Shown here piece after piece: positions 10,983 through 22,843 of a DNA stretch of 64,000 nt (positions are counted from its first letter, which is position 1; each line of letters begins with the position of its first letter). The notes beneath the pieces were generated by a model. The model was not told where the DNA came from. It saw only the letters and a program-made list of their open reading frames with translations, and did not search any database. The stretch is from Castanea sativa. Its lineage: Eukaryota; Streptophyta; Magnoliopsida; Fagales; Fagaceae. The translations under genes and the position numbers were made by a program. The stretch spans positions 7,095,945 through 7,159,944 of the forward strand of contig NC_134015.1 in assembly GCF_040712315.1 (NCBI RefSeq). Reading direction: 5' to 3'.

Positions 10983-12937
10983 ATGGACAGGTCTCAATCT
11001 TTGAATGCTCCACCTTATTTTGATGGTAGTAATTATCCCTTTTGGAAGGTACGAATGAGAGCGTTCCTATGTTCAATAGATGAATCTATTTGGGATGCTG
11101 TTGATGTTGGCTGGACTAGACCGGAGGCAGCCAAATCCACATGGGATAAGGCAGCCCTCGCAGTGTCTAATGCAAACAGCAAAGCACTTAACGCTATTTT
11201 TTGTGGTGTATCTCTAGATGAGTTCCACAAGCTATCTCACATAACCATTGCCAAGGAGGCATGGCAGATATTGGAGACCACATACGAGGGAACGAAGAAA
11301 GTTAAGGACACCAAGTTACAGATGCTGACCACTTGATTTGAGTCCTTTGACTCATTCTATAGTAAGCTGAATGAAGTGGTCATCGGCAAGTTTAACTTGG
11401 GAGAGAAAACGGAGGACTCAAAAGTTGTACGAAAAATTCTTCGTTTACTGCCAGAGAGCTTTCGAGCAAAGGTGACTACAATTGAGGAGAGTACGGATCT
11501 TGATAAAATCAAAGTTCAAGAGTTGATTGGCTCTCTCCAAACATATGAGTTGTCGTTGCCAAATCAAAGAAAGAGCAAATCACTTGCTCTTAAGATGATA
11601 AATGAAAGAGTAGAAGCACACGACTCATCGGATGAGGATGTAGTCGAAAAGGATGTAGCTTACCTTGCAAAGAATTTTCAAAAATTCTTGAAGTTCAAGA
11701 ACAGTGGGAAGTTTGGTGACAAAGGGAAATTCACAAGTTTCAGAAAGGAGAAAAAGAACTTCAAGAAGAGAGACGGGAAGGAGTCCCAATCTACTCAAGG
11801 AGTCACTTGTTTTGAATGTAATGGGCATGGCCATTTCAAAAAGGAATGTCCTAATTATTTGAGATCGAAAGGGAAGGCTTATGCCACCACTCTTAGTGAC
11901 TCAAATTCTTCCATCTCTGATTCGGAGGATAGCTGTGATGAAGAAGGGAATTTCTCAGCGTTCATGACTATCGCTCATGCTAAGTCTTTGGAGGACTTGA
12001 ATTTTCTTGTGCAAGAGCTTGGGGAGCATAGTGATGAGGAATCCATGGGTATTGTAGAAGAATCGGATGCTGAAGAAGATGAAGATACAGCTGGTCTTTG
12101 AGAGAACTACAATTCACTCCTTGAGAAGTCGGGAGAGTATGCAAGGGTGGCCAAGGTGGCTGTAAAGAAGATGAAGAGAGCAGAGTAGAGGAGGACTATC
12201 GTAGTCTCTTAGTGAGATACAAAGAGGCTAAGTGTGAGATTGAGACGCTAAATGGCAAACTAATCGAAGCTTACACCAAAGTAAGATTCCTTGAGCTTGA
12301 GGTGGTTCAAGCAAATGCCAAAATAGAGCGCATATCCACAATGAAGCTCGATGATGTCCTTTCTTCTCAAAAGACTTTTTTTGACAAAACCGGATTAGGA
12401 TACACTAGAGAAAGTAGCACAACTATCAATGCCTCCAAAGAAGTGAAGTTTGTGAAGGCCAAAGAATCGGCTGTAGTTGCCCCTACTGTGGAGAAAGCAA
12501 AGGTTGAGAAGAAGAAGAATGTGGCTGACCAGCGGGTGTTGAACAAGTCCCATAATCAATCTGTGTTCAGATTTGAAGTCAAAGCAAAATCCCTTCCACG
12601 ATCGCAAAGAGGTCCTAAAACGAACCATGTATGTCATCACTACAGACTTCAAGGGCACACCCGACCAAATTGTCATAAGCTGAGAGCATTGAGGAATGCT
12701 AGTGATCAAAGGTTAATAGGACCAAGAAATGACAAGAGAATTTGGGTCGTTGAAACATTAAGAGGTCGAAATGGTGATCCTGGAATGATAGATGTGATGA
12801 AGATGATTGGCGCATTCACCAACTGCTTGGAAAGCTTCACAAGAAGGTTTGAAAGTCCTAACTCTCGTACCCAATCCTATAGGGATATCACCCCAAATGC
12901 ACGTGATGTGTGGGTGAAAAAGGGTTCTCATGCATAA
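10983..12937 (+). pseudogene. Copia gag polyprotein, plus segment, degraded
   Basis: Gag forms the capsid-like particle and binds RNA. The frame starts MDRSQSLNAPPYFDGSNYPF and has the UBN2-type gag core (FWKVRMRAFL, EAWQILETTYEGTKKVKDTK, LRLLPESFRAKVT, ELIGSLQTYELSLP). A complete zinc knuckle CFECNGHGHFKKEC follows (about 11809). A second knuckle near 12632, CHHYRLQGHTRPNC, has lost its second Cys. Breaks are TGA at 11334-11336 with an apparent in-frame loss of a few residues, TGA at 12099-12101, and a frameshift near 12185. The C-terminus is YRDITPNARDVWVKKGSHA. No protease, integrase or RT follows, so pol is deleted from this segment. Confidence 0.88.
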
Positions 12938-14423
12938 GCATTACAACATGTCCATGCATTAATTCTTCCTATGTCATGTGAATATGTTTGTTTGTATGAT
13001 TCTTGGTGGTTTGTCTATTTTCGCTTTAAATGTTTTTACATCATTTTCTTGATCAATCTTTTCATTTTTTTGTGTCAAAAATCCAAAAACACATAAAAAG
13101 TAGAAAATTCTAAAAGTTTGATCGTCTTTGTTTGAGTTTTGTCTCAAAACATGTTTTGCCTTGTACCTTTGTACTAATGGCCTTGTGCATCTATGAGCAT
13201 AGCTTGTTCTCTATGCACTAATTTCATTGTGGGAGAAATCTTGACATTTATGTGACTGTTGTAAATAGATCTTCAAACTTGTCATGAATGATTAGTGAAT
13301 GGTTTTGTCGATCTTGAGACATGCATAGACTTGTGCCTATATATCTTCCCACTCTTTTATTTTTGTTTTTTGCTTATAAGAGCTTACCAAATGTAAATCT
13401 CCAAATGAAAAAGAGATATTGAGCTGCAAAAGCCTGTCGCACGTACTAGTATTTGATTAGGAAAAAGAGAAAGCGACCTTTATGAAAATTGTATGATGCT
13501 CAAAAAGGCCAAAGGCTCTATCATCAATTGAAGTATCAAAATTTCTGGCATCAATCTCCAAATGAGATCTACTGATTCAAAAAATTCAAATGATATGATG
13601 TATATGGAGCCAAATGAAAAGCTTCGTTCTTTTGCTATCATGTTTTGTGGGAGGTCATATATGCATATTTCTATAATTGAGATGGGTCACATTATCTAGT
13701 GCTTATTGTGTATGCCTTGGTTGAATTGATCATTGAAGCTTCACATTAGACTAAGGACTATCTCATTTTTGATTTCCACACGCATCACACAAGCCTATGA
13801 TCAATGAATGTCATGTTCATTTGTGTGATTGTACTTGATTAAATGTGTTTTCACATGCTCAATCAAAGTTGTTCAAAAACAAAAAGATTTTTGAGTGTTT
13901 TAAATTGTTTTTGGAAAGTATTTTTGTTCTTTCAAAAATGTCAAAAATTTTCAAAAACAATGTTGCCTTGTTTTGGCGACTCAGTCGCGGGTTGATCCAA
14001 TCACATGCCCCAGTCACGAGCTCATACAGAGATTTTTTACGGCTCCTTGGCGGGTAAAAGTCCCAGTCGTGAAAAATACTTAGAATATTTTTCAAAAAGT
14101 TTGGGTCTTAATGCTTTTTGCGGCTCAATGTGGCGACTTATTCGCGGGTGGAAGGTCTAGTCGCGAGGGTACACAGAAATTTTCGCGGCTTACCTCGCGG
14201 GTATAACTTCCAGTCGCGAAAACACTTAAAAAAATTTCTTCAGAATTCTGTTTTAAGTGGTCTGGCGACTCAGACTGGCGACTTGCATGCGACTTGACTA
14301 AGTCGCGAAAAACGCATATTTTGCGTTTTATATTCAGTTTTTGAAAGTTTTTTTTTTTAGTTTTCCCTCGAACTTTTGTGACTGTTCATTGTCTTTTCAT
14401 TTACACCTCTCTCAAACTCATCG
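12938..14423 (+). other. Copia post-pol non-coding region, plus copy
   Basis: No gene is seen. The stretch from about 12950 to 14345 matches the minus strand of about 16790-18070, so this is the region that normally follows pol. It holds several short GC-rich stretches built around AGTCGCGAAA and GCGGGT in an AT-rich background (about 13975-14310). The direct join of gag to this region marks the pol deletion. Confidence 0.7.
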
Positions 14424-15143
14424 TGTTTGTCCCATAAACCACCATTGTTCTTCATCATCTCAACCTCAATCCTCGAGAAAAAGGTATGGGTTTTCTTCTT
14501 TTCCTTAAGTATTTCATGTCTATAGCCCTATTTTCTTGGTTTTATGTGGTGTTGCTAAGATTTGTGTCTTTTGGTGTTTCGGTGTTGGGTTATGTTCTTG
14601 AGTGTCTAGTTTTGGGGTTTGGGTTTGGTTGATCTTGTTGTTATGATGCTCGGCATGGATGTTATCTTATTCTAGTCTCTTTAATTGAGTTTGTTTATAT
14701 TATTTTTTATGCATCCCATTCCCATCATGCTATGCCGTATTGTCATTTTTTTTTTAGGTCTGTAATGGGTTTCTCTATGTGTGAGTAGGGTTGGTTTAAT
14801 TCGATTGCTTTCTGATTGTTTGGTTATAGTTTATTTATTTATTTTTATCTTGTGTTCTTCTTCTGCCCTGTGGTTTCTATCTGCTATGTGTCTTAATGTG
14901 GTACACACTGTTTCAACACATGTGCTTATTCCAAGTTGTGGTCTATGCCTGGGTTTGAATCTTCTAGTGTTCTTATTTTGTGTATTTGTGACCACTATCG
15001 ATGTGCTCCGCTGTGGTTCTATTGATAGGAACTGAGTTTTTTTTTTTTTGTATACTCTTTGCTGTTATACTAACCATGTGTCTAATGGTTGCGTTTCTAT
15101 CTATTGTGTTGTGTTTTGTGGCTTTTTTCTGCTATGTTTGCAG
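14424..15143 (+). other. Leader exon and intron of the accessory ORF, plus copy
   Basis: The candidate first exon ends with CTCGAGAAAAAG before GTATGG (near 14487). The intron runs to TTTGCAG at 15137-15143, directly before the ATG. The layout matches the minus copy at 9548-10285. Confidence 0.6.
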
Positions 15144-16148
15144 ATGTCACCTACCAAGAAGAAAACTACAGCCAAGAAGGGTGATAAAAAACTGAAAATG
15201 GACAACACCAGGTTTAGATCAACTCAACTCTTTGAGAGATACAGAGACTTCTTCGTAAAGGCTCCCATCATTCAGGAAAGATTTGTGGATTTGGTGGATT
15301 TAAAGGACACCTTCATTCCAAAGTGCTTTGAGGGCAGAGGATGGGAAAAGTTATTGAGTGACCTACCTATGGTATGTGAGCCTCTTATCAGAGAATTTTA
15401 TGCCAATGTTATTTTGCAAGAAGATGAGTTGAATTGTTGGATAAGAGAAAAGGAATTCATGATAGTAGTAGGAGATATAGATGAGGTGCTGGGTCTTGAA
15501 GAATTAGAGGACCATGATTTCACCAACTTCAAGGACAGGATGCTATCCATAGAGACCGTCCAATCTCGCATTGGTGGATCACAAGAGGGAAGATGCCTCA
15601 ACACTACTGCCTTTCCTGCTAACATGAGGTGTCTAACCACTATCATGATGTTCAATTTGTACCCAGTTAAGAAGTTGACTACAATCAATAATGCCAGAGC
15701 TATATTTCTCATGGAGCTCAAAGAAAACACATTCATAGACATTAGCTCTCACATATTTGACACCATTGTGGATGAGACTAGAACAACATCTAGGGCCAAG
15801 CTAATTTTTCCAAGTCTTCTTATGAGGATTTTCAGGCTGAAAGATGTTCCCATCTCTCAAGATATTAGTCTGATGTCTGTACCCTCAGCCATCAACAAAC
15901 TGACCATCACAAGGATTCAAATTCGTCTCCCAGGTGATGAAGAGGAAGGTGAACAAGCTGAAGGTGAACCCATGGACACTGAGACAGACGCTGTAGGTCA
16001 GGCTTCAAGCTCAAGAGGCCGTGGTAAAAGGAGCAGAGCTTCATCTTCATCAGTTGTACCTCCAGATTCATTCCAAATTATCTTAGAGAGGATTGATAGG
16101 CTCAGAGATGTCCAGACCGATCAATTTGACAGGCTGATTGCACTTTAA
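15144..16148 (+). CDS. Accessory (env-position) ORF of the copia element, plus copy
   Basis: I start the gene at 15144 because an intron acceptor precedes this ATG and the minus copy starts at the same Met. Upstream in-frame sequence looks like intron. The 334-residue product begins with a Lys-rich stretch and contains ERYRDFFVKAPIIQERF, CWIREKEFMIVVGDIDEVLG, HDFTNFKDRMLSIETVQSR and INNARAIFLMELKE. An acidic Glu/Gly region and RGRGKRSRAS, a possible nuclear-localisation cluster, come last. TAA at 16146-16148 and TAG just after it replace codons that are CAA and CAG in the minus copy, removing the last 18 or so residues. It resembles the plant Transposase_32 family; function unknown. This is the most intact ORF of the element. 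Confidence 0.7.
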   Translation: MSPTKKKTTAKKGDKKLKMDNTRFRSTQLFERYRDFFVKAPIIQERFVDLVDLKDTFIPKCFEGRGWEKLLSDLPMVCEPLIREFYANVILQEDELNCWIREKEFMIVVGDIDEVLGLEELEDHDFTNFKDRMLSIETVQSRIGGSQEGRCLNTTAFPANMRCLTTIMMFNLYPVKKLTTINNARAIFLMELKENTFIDISSHIFDTIVDETRTTSRAKLIFPSLLMRIFRLKDVPISQDISLMSVPSAINKLTITRIQIRLPGDEEEGEQAEGEPMDTETDAVGQASSSRGRGKRSRASSSSVVPPDSFQIILERIDRLRDVQTDQFDRLIAL

Positions 16149-16414
16149 GATTAGATGAACATCCTCTCAGCAAAACTTGATAGCTTCTCCTCTCAGCAGT
16201 AACCCTTTGGCCATTCCGATCAAAAAGGGGGAGAATTTTGGGAAGAAGAGGGCAGCTCTTGAAGGGGAGTGTAAATTTGAGGGGGAGCTCGTCAGAAACT
16301 CAGTTTAACTCAGTTTACTTAATTTAAATTTATGTTTATGTTCTATGTTTTCTGATGCTGTGTTTTGGATATTTTATGGAATTTATGTTTATGTTCTATG
16401 TTTTTTGATGCTGT
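16149..16414 (+). other. 3' end of the plus segment, with breakpoint at 16414
   Basis: This continues the plus copy past its stop codon. The lost C-terminal coding tail lies at 16149-16203, followed by a GGGGGAGAAT purine stretch and the 53-bp tandem repeat. Similarity to the minus copy (8296-8489) ends at GATGCTGT, position 16414. There is no polypurine tract next to an LTR, so the plus segment has no 3' LTR. Confidence 0.65.
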
Positions 16415-16790
16415 TAGGGTCGCCATCATGTTACAGAGTGTATGAGAACTACAGGAAAATGTACATTCAAAGCCAGAGAGAAACAATGCAAAAACAACAC
16501 AACCCATATGATAAACGAATCGAATCAACAAATACCCATATGCAATCAAAGACAATACTAAAATTCACAAGAAAACCCAATCCAAGAAAACTTGGTCAAG
16601 AAAAGTAATATACAATGAGACAGAAATGGAAACCATACCTATTCTTGAAGATTGGTGATCAAAGAAGGAAGAATATGTGGATTTTGTGTGAGAACAGAGT
16701 GATTTTGAGAGGCATGAAGACACAAAAACACAAAATGCAATGGAAAATGAAGAGCTGTTGAAACCATTTTTGGGAAAATACTTCATTGTG
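16415..16790 (-). other. Second, divergent accessory-gene leader (exon plus start of intron), minus strand
   Basis: Read on the minus strand, a leader rich in TTC and CTC runs to TCTTCAAGAATAG, then a GTATGG donor near 16640, then T-rich intron-like sequence that stops at 16415. The place, donor and composition match the leaders at 10285 and 14424, but the sequence is different. The minus-strand element therefore had its own version of this gene, cut off at the junction. Confidence 0.5.
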
Positions 16791-18134
16791 CAAAATACGC
16801 GTTTTTCGCGACTGAGTCAAGTCACGCGCAAGTTGCCAGTTTGAGTAGCCAGACCACTTAAAACAGAATTCTGAAGAAAATTTGTTTAAGTGTTTTTCGC
16901 GACTGGAAGTTCTACCCGCGAGGAAGTCACGACGAAAGCCACGAAAATCTCTGTGTACCCCTCGCAACTAGACCTTCCACCCGCGAACAAGTCACCACTT
17001 TGAGCCGCGAAAAACCTAAAGACCCAAACTTTTTGAAAAATATTCTAAGTATTTTTCGTGACTGGGACATTTACCCACCAGGGAGTAGCAAAAAATCTCT
17101 GTATGAGCTCGCGACTGGGGCATGCGACTGGATCAACCCACGACTGAGTCGCCAAAACAGGGCAACACTGTTTTTGAAAATTGTTGACAGTTTTGAAAGA
17201 ACAAAAATACTTTCCAAAAACAATTTAAAACACTCAAAAATCGTTTTGTGTTTGAACAACTTTGATTGAGCATGTGAAAAAACATTTAATCAAGTACAAT
17301 CACACAAATGAACATGACATTCATTGATCATACGCTTGTGTGATGTGTGGGGAATTCAAAAATGAGATAGTCCTTAGTCTAATGTGAAGCTTCAATGATC
17401 AATTCAACCAAGGCATACACAATAAGTACTAGATAATGTGACCCATCTCAATTATAGAAATATGCATATATGACCTCCCACAACACTGAATAGCGTGAAA
17501 ATGAAGCTTTTCATTTGGCTCCATATACATCATATCATGAGATCTTTTTAAATCAGGACATCTCATAGTGAGATGGATGCCAGAAACTTTGATATTTCAA
17601 TTTGTGAGGTAGCCTTTGGCTTTTTGGGCATTGTACACTTTATAAAGGTCGCTTTCCCTTTTTCCTAGTCAAATACTAGTATGTGCGACAAGCTTTTGCA
17701 GCTCAATATCTCTTTTCATTTGAAGATTTACATTTGGTGAGCTCTTTTAAGCAAAAACAATAAACAAAAGAGTAGGAAGATATATAGGCACAAGTCTATG
17801 CATGTCTCAAGATCGACAAAACCATTCACTTAATCATTCATGACAAGTTTGAAGATCTATTTACAACAGTCACATAGATGTCAAGATTTCTCCCACACTG
17901 AAATTAGTGCATAGAGAACAAGCTATGCTCGTAGATGCACAAGGCCATTAGCATAAAGGTACAAGGCAAAACATGTTTTGAGACAAATCCCAACAAAGAT
18001 GATCAAACTTTTAGGATTTTCTACTTTTTATGAGTTTTTGGATTTTTGACACAAAAACGATATAAAAAATTTAAAGCAAATAACAAAAAGACAGAGCATG
18101 CTCAACAAAAGAGTGTGTGTTCAACAAAGAAGTA
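16791..18134 (-). other. Copia post-pol non-coding region, minus copy
   Basis: This is the inverse match of 12950-14345, again with the CGCGACT/GTCGCGA-type stretches near 16800-17150. It follows the pol stop on the minus strand. No protein-coding potential is seen. Confidence 0.7.
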
Positions 18135-21100
18135 TTAGAGAGGAAGAACACACAACACACAAAAGTGTCAAGGAATTGTACCAACACCAATGGTCTTACG
18201 GAGCGATTCAAACTGTGGACCATCGAGAGGTTTGGTGAAGATGTTTGCCTTTTGGTTGTCAGTGTGTATGAACTCAAGACTCACAACTTTTTCTTCCACC
18301 AAATCTCAGATGAAGTGATAGCGTATCTCTATGTGTTTTGACTTTGAATGCTGAACTGGGTTCTTAGAGAGATTTATGGCACTTGTGTTATCACAGAAAA
18401 CACACATTGTATCTTGAGGAATTCCATAGTCATGAAGTAGCTTCTTCATCCAAAAGAGTTAAGTGCAGCAACTTCCAGCAGCTATGTATTCAACTTCAGC
18501 CGTAGAGAGAGACACGAAGTTTTGTTTCTTGCTCATCCAAGAGACAAGGTTGTTACCAAGGTAGAAGCAGCCTCTTGAAGTACTTTTTCGATCATCCACA
18601 CTTCCAGCCCAGTCAGCATCGGAATAACCTACAAGACAAGCATTTGAGTCCTTTGAATACCATAACCCATAAGCTGGAGTTCCATTGATATATCGTATGA
18701 TTGACTTCACTGCAGTTAGGTGGGATTCCTTTGGGGTAGCTTGATATCTAGCACAAACACCCACGCTAAATGCAATATCCGGTCTACTGGCTGTAAGATA
18801 AAGTAGACTCCCAATGATACTCCTATACAAGGTTGGACTCACTTCTACTCCAAAAGAATCAACATTCAGCTTTGTGGACGAACTCATGGGAATGGAGGCA
18901 TGCTTTTTGGAGTCTAGTCCAAACTTCTTGACAATATTTCTAGCATACTTTTCTTGTGAGATGAATATGCCTTCCTTCTTTTATTTCACTTGAAGGCCCA
19001 AGAAAAATGTAAGCTCCCCCACCATGCTCATTTCAAATTCTTTCTTCATCTCCTTTGAGAATTCTATAGCTCAATCATCAATGGTAGCTCCAAATACTAT
19101 GTCATCAATATATACTTGAGCCACTAGAAGATAATCTTCATCATTTTGACAAATAAGGTCTGGTCGGCATACCCCCTTTTGAACCCTCTATCCAGGAGGT
19201 AATGGGTAAGGCGATCATACCAAGCTCTAGGAGCTTGTTTCAAGCCATACAAGGCTTTCTTCAATTTCAACACATGATCAGGGAAGTGAGGTCCTCAAAG
19301 CCTTTGGGTTGTTCCACAAACACTTCTTCATTCAGGTATCTGTTTAAAAAAGCACATTTTACATCCATTTGATAGATTTTGAAGTTCATAGTACTTGCAA
19401 TTGACATAAGAATGCGAATAGACTCAAGTCTTGCAACAAGAGCGAAGGATTCATCAAAGTCTACTCCTTCTACTTGAGAGTATCCTTGAGCCACTAACCG
19501 AGACTTATTCCGGATAATCTCTCCATCTTCATCTGTCTTGTTTTTGAAGATCTATTTGGTGCCGATGACATGAACATTTTCAGGTCTTGGAGCAAGTTCC
19601 CATACATCATTTCTCACAAATTGATTCAGCTCTTCATGCATTGACTCAACCCAATTTTCATCTTGGAGAGCTTCTTCTACCCTTTTTGGTTCAAATTGGG
19701 CAAGATAACAATGGTATGTTACATAATTGGCCAGAAGTATATTCCTTTTCTAAGGCGAAGACCTTCATCTAAAGACCCAATGATGTTGCTATCCGGGTGG
19801 TTCTTAGCCACTCTTGATGATGGCTTCTTTGATGTGGAGACTTCATCATTCTGGGAGATGGAAGGATGAACTTCCGGAGGAGTGAGAGGACTTGATGTTC
19901 TTGACATAGATCTTGTTTCCATTCTTGAATTCATGGGAGTCGATTCCTTTTCCAGTGTAGGTCCTTCAACTTCTATATCTAGAGCTTTGGCATCAACAAT
20001 GGGTTTATTAGTGCTTGGTCCTTCTCCATCATCAACCATCTCTTCCTTTGTTATGGCATCATTAATTTTTACATTGATGGACTCCATTATTGTCTTGGTT
20101 CTCTTGTTAAAAACTCTATATGCCCGGCTAGTAGTAGAGTACCCAAGGAAAATGCCTTCATCACTTTTTGCATCAAATTTTCCAAGGTTCTCCCGATCAT
20201 TTAGAATGTAGCACTTGCTTCCAAACACTCGAAAGTACTTCACTTTCGGCTTCTTTCCATTCCAAATTTCATAAGTGGTCTTCTTTGTTCCCGCTCAGAA
20301 GAATATCCTGTTACCAATATGGCATGAGGTGTTCACGGCTTCTCCCCAAAACTTTTGAGGAATTTGCTTGTTTAGAAGCATAACTCTTGCCATTTCTTGA
20401 ATCACCCGATTCTTCCTCTCAACCACCCCATTTTGTTGAGGAGTTTTGGGGGCTGAAAATTCCTTTTTGATACCATTCTTCTCACAAAAAGACTCAAATC
20501 TTGCATTCTCAAACTCCTTGCCATGATCACTTCTTATTTTGACAATAGGAACCCCTTTTTTGTTTTGTAATCTCTTACAAAGAATTCCCAATTTTTCACA
20601 TGCTTCTGATTTTTCTCTAAGAAATTCAACCCAAGTGTATCTTGAGAAATCATCAACAATGACCATAATGTACCTCTTTCCCCCTAGACTCTCAGTTCTT
20701 GTAGGCCCCATTAGGTCAACATGAAGAAGCTCTAAACAACATATGGTAGTGATTACATTCACCTTATGATGACTTGCCTTTGTTTGCTTTCCCAATTGAC
20801 ATGCACCACAAATAGTCTTCTCCACCTTTCCAAACTTTGGAAGTCCCTCAACCGCTTCTAGTTTAGAACCTTTAGCTACTTGTTTAAAATTTGCATGCCC
20901 AAATCTGTGATGCCAAAGTTCCAACATGTCAACACGCGCACTTCGGCACGAGATGGATGCTGTAGGAACTACTCCATAGCAATTATCGGTAGTCCTATTT
21001 CCCTCCAAGACTTGAATCCCTTTTTTATCAAAGATTATGCACCCCTTCCTTGAAAATTGAACAAGGAAGTCCTCATCACATATTTGAGTGATACTTAAGA

Positions 21101-21674
21101 GATTCACCTGTAGCCCATTGATGTACAAGACATCTTTCAACAAAGGTAAACCAGGTATCTTAACAGTTCCTTTGCCAAGAACTTGAGCATGACTTCTATC
21201 GCCAAATGTCACATAGTCACCAATCTTCTCTTTGAGTGATTTGAACAGTGATTTATCCCCTATCATATGACAAGAACATCCGCTATCAAGATACCATAAA
21301 CATGAATTAAATACCTTCAATGAGGTGTGCACAAACAAGCAAGCATGAGATAAGCATTCTTGACCCTCAAACAGAAATTTAGTTTCATTTTCCATGCTTT
21401 TGTTAGATTGAATTTTCTTTTTCAAATTGTCAACCTTCTCACACAATAATCTATTTCTTCTTTCATACCTCTTAATTAAGGAGTTAGACTCACATAGACT
21501 ATTGTGTAAGATGTGATTCTTATTTTCAAAATATTTCAACATGTGGACAAACATCCGGGCATGTTTCTTGGTTTTCAATAACTCTAAGAGTTCATAGTTG
21601 GAACATCCTTCAAACATACACATAGAGTCATTATCATAATCATTTAAACCACAATTCAGCATAACCTTTCCCAT
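18135..21674 (-). pseudogene. Copia pol: protease, integrase, RT and RNase H, minus strand, broken
   Basis: The frame opens just after the leader, with a Gag C-terminal coiled stretch. It continues with aspartic protease YLDSGCSCHMIGDKS and integrase: zinc motif LWHHRFGHANF and CGACQLGKQ, catalytic core HVDLMGP, RSDHGKEFE and NGVVERKNR. The conserved YFRVFGSKCYIL follows. RT shows [33 protein letters not shown] and an intact YIDD box near 19100. RNase H shows SRPDIAFSVGVCARYQ, DADWAGSVDDRKSTSRGCF and SLSTAEVEYIA. Breaks are TGA at 20295-20297 in otherwise continuous frame, a frameshift near 19720, a TAG near 19556, frameshifts between about 19270 and 19150, TAA near 18980 and TAG near 18457. 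The Gag N-terminal part is missing because the leader joins directly to late gag. Confidence 0.92.
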
Positions 21675-21728
21675 AACAAACAGGGTCTAGGATCGTACTA
21701 AGGTGTTTGAACCACTGCAAGTGCACCC

Positions 21729-21740
21729 GCTCTGATACCA
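21729..21740 (-). promoter_or_regulatory. Primer-binding site (initiator tRNA-Met), minus strand
   Basis: The plus strand reads GCTCTGATACCA, the reverse complement of TGGTATCAGAGC. It lies two bases inside the LTR boundary at 21743. It marks the minus strand as the coding orientation of the outer element. Confidence 0.93.
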
Positions 21741-21742
21741 AT

Positions 21743-22843
21743 TGAAAGTTCAAAAACGTGTAAAAACACCCTTGAACGTTTAGACCCCCAAAATACAAAT
21801 TACCAATTCAAGCTTATAAACAAACAATGTACGTGCGAAAAATGTAGATAAGCTAAAACAGAATTGATAATACAATCTAAACCAAATAAAATCACATCCA
21901 CAGCAGAAATTAAATGGCAAAGATTAAGGGAAGAGAGATGCAAACACAAGGACAACACAGCGATATGTTATCGAAGAGGAAACTGAAGTCCTCGGCGTAA
22001 AACCTTTCCGCCGCCCTCCAAGCGGTCAATTATCCACTAAAGAATGTAGTTGGGATACATGGATAATAGTAGACCCTCCAAGCCTAATCTACCCAATGTA
22101 CCTAAGCCCTCTAAGCTCCTACTCCAACAAGGTTGCGCCGAACCTATTTCTTCTTTAGCTAACCGGATTCCGCTATAGCCCATGGCATTAACCAATATGA
22201 AATGGGTCCCTTCCTAACTGCTTCCTAAAGCACCAAACAGCCTTTTCACAGATGTGAGTATGGTGAGAAAAGGTTTTGGTAATGGACCTCTTAAGGATGT
22301 AACAATGGAGAGGAAGAGAGTAGAGGAATTTGAAGAGTCTCTATATGAAGATTGTGGATGAGTCAATCTTGTCTTTCTTTAGGGTTTCTCTCTCAAAATT
22401 CTCTCTGGAAGCTCTCTACATTTTGTGGGTATAAGAGGTATTTTTACTGGGGTGAGAAAAGAATGCAAAGAGTCAGATTTTCCCAAACAGGGCTGGCTGG
22501 TAGCTTGGCCTCGCGACTTATCTGAGTCACGAGTTCAAGCCGCGAGCAAATAGAATGACTAGACTAGACATTTTGTCCTATAGTGCTCCAGTTGGCATAA
22601 CTGTTCAACTTCTCAGCATGCTTCACTCGTGTGCATCATCTGGTGGCTTGCTAGCCGCAAGCCACCCACGAGATTCAACCGCAAGTCCCTGCTTCACTAC
22701 ACATTCTTGAGCATTTTTTCACACTCTCTCACACACTACCCTTACATGAATCCCACCTAAATACAGGGTTTCTAAGTACTGAATTACAAGCAAATTGGCA
22801 CAGAATAAAGCCAACACAATGGTTGATAAATTTAAACCTTACA
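21743..22843 (-). repeat. 5' LTR of the composite copia element
   Basis: This 1101-bp LTR has TG...CA ends on the minus strand and matches 6509-7609. The bases after it, ATTGG (22844-22848), repeat those before the other LTR (6504-6508). Confidence 0.93.

Noticed and set aside
15048..15143. Upstream Met of the long plus-strand accessory ORF
   Set aside because: This part is T-rich intron sequence ending in a TTTGCAG acceptor. The minus copy supports starting at the Met after it.
10284..16414. Inner plus-strand copia as an ordinary complete nested element
   Set aside because: It has only a 630-base LTR piece, no 3' LTR and no target duplication at either end.
16345..16967. Several overlapping frames near the copia internal junction
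   Set aside because: They cross the junction between two elements and the leader/intron region. None shows a domain.
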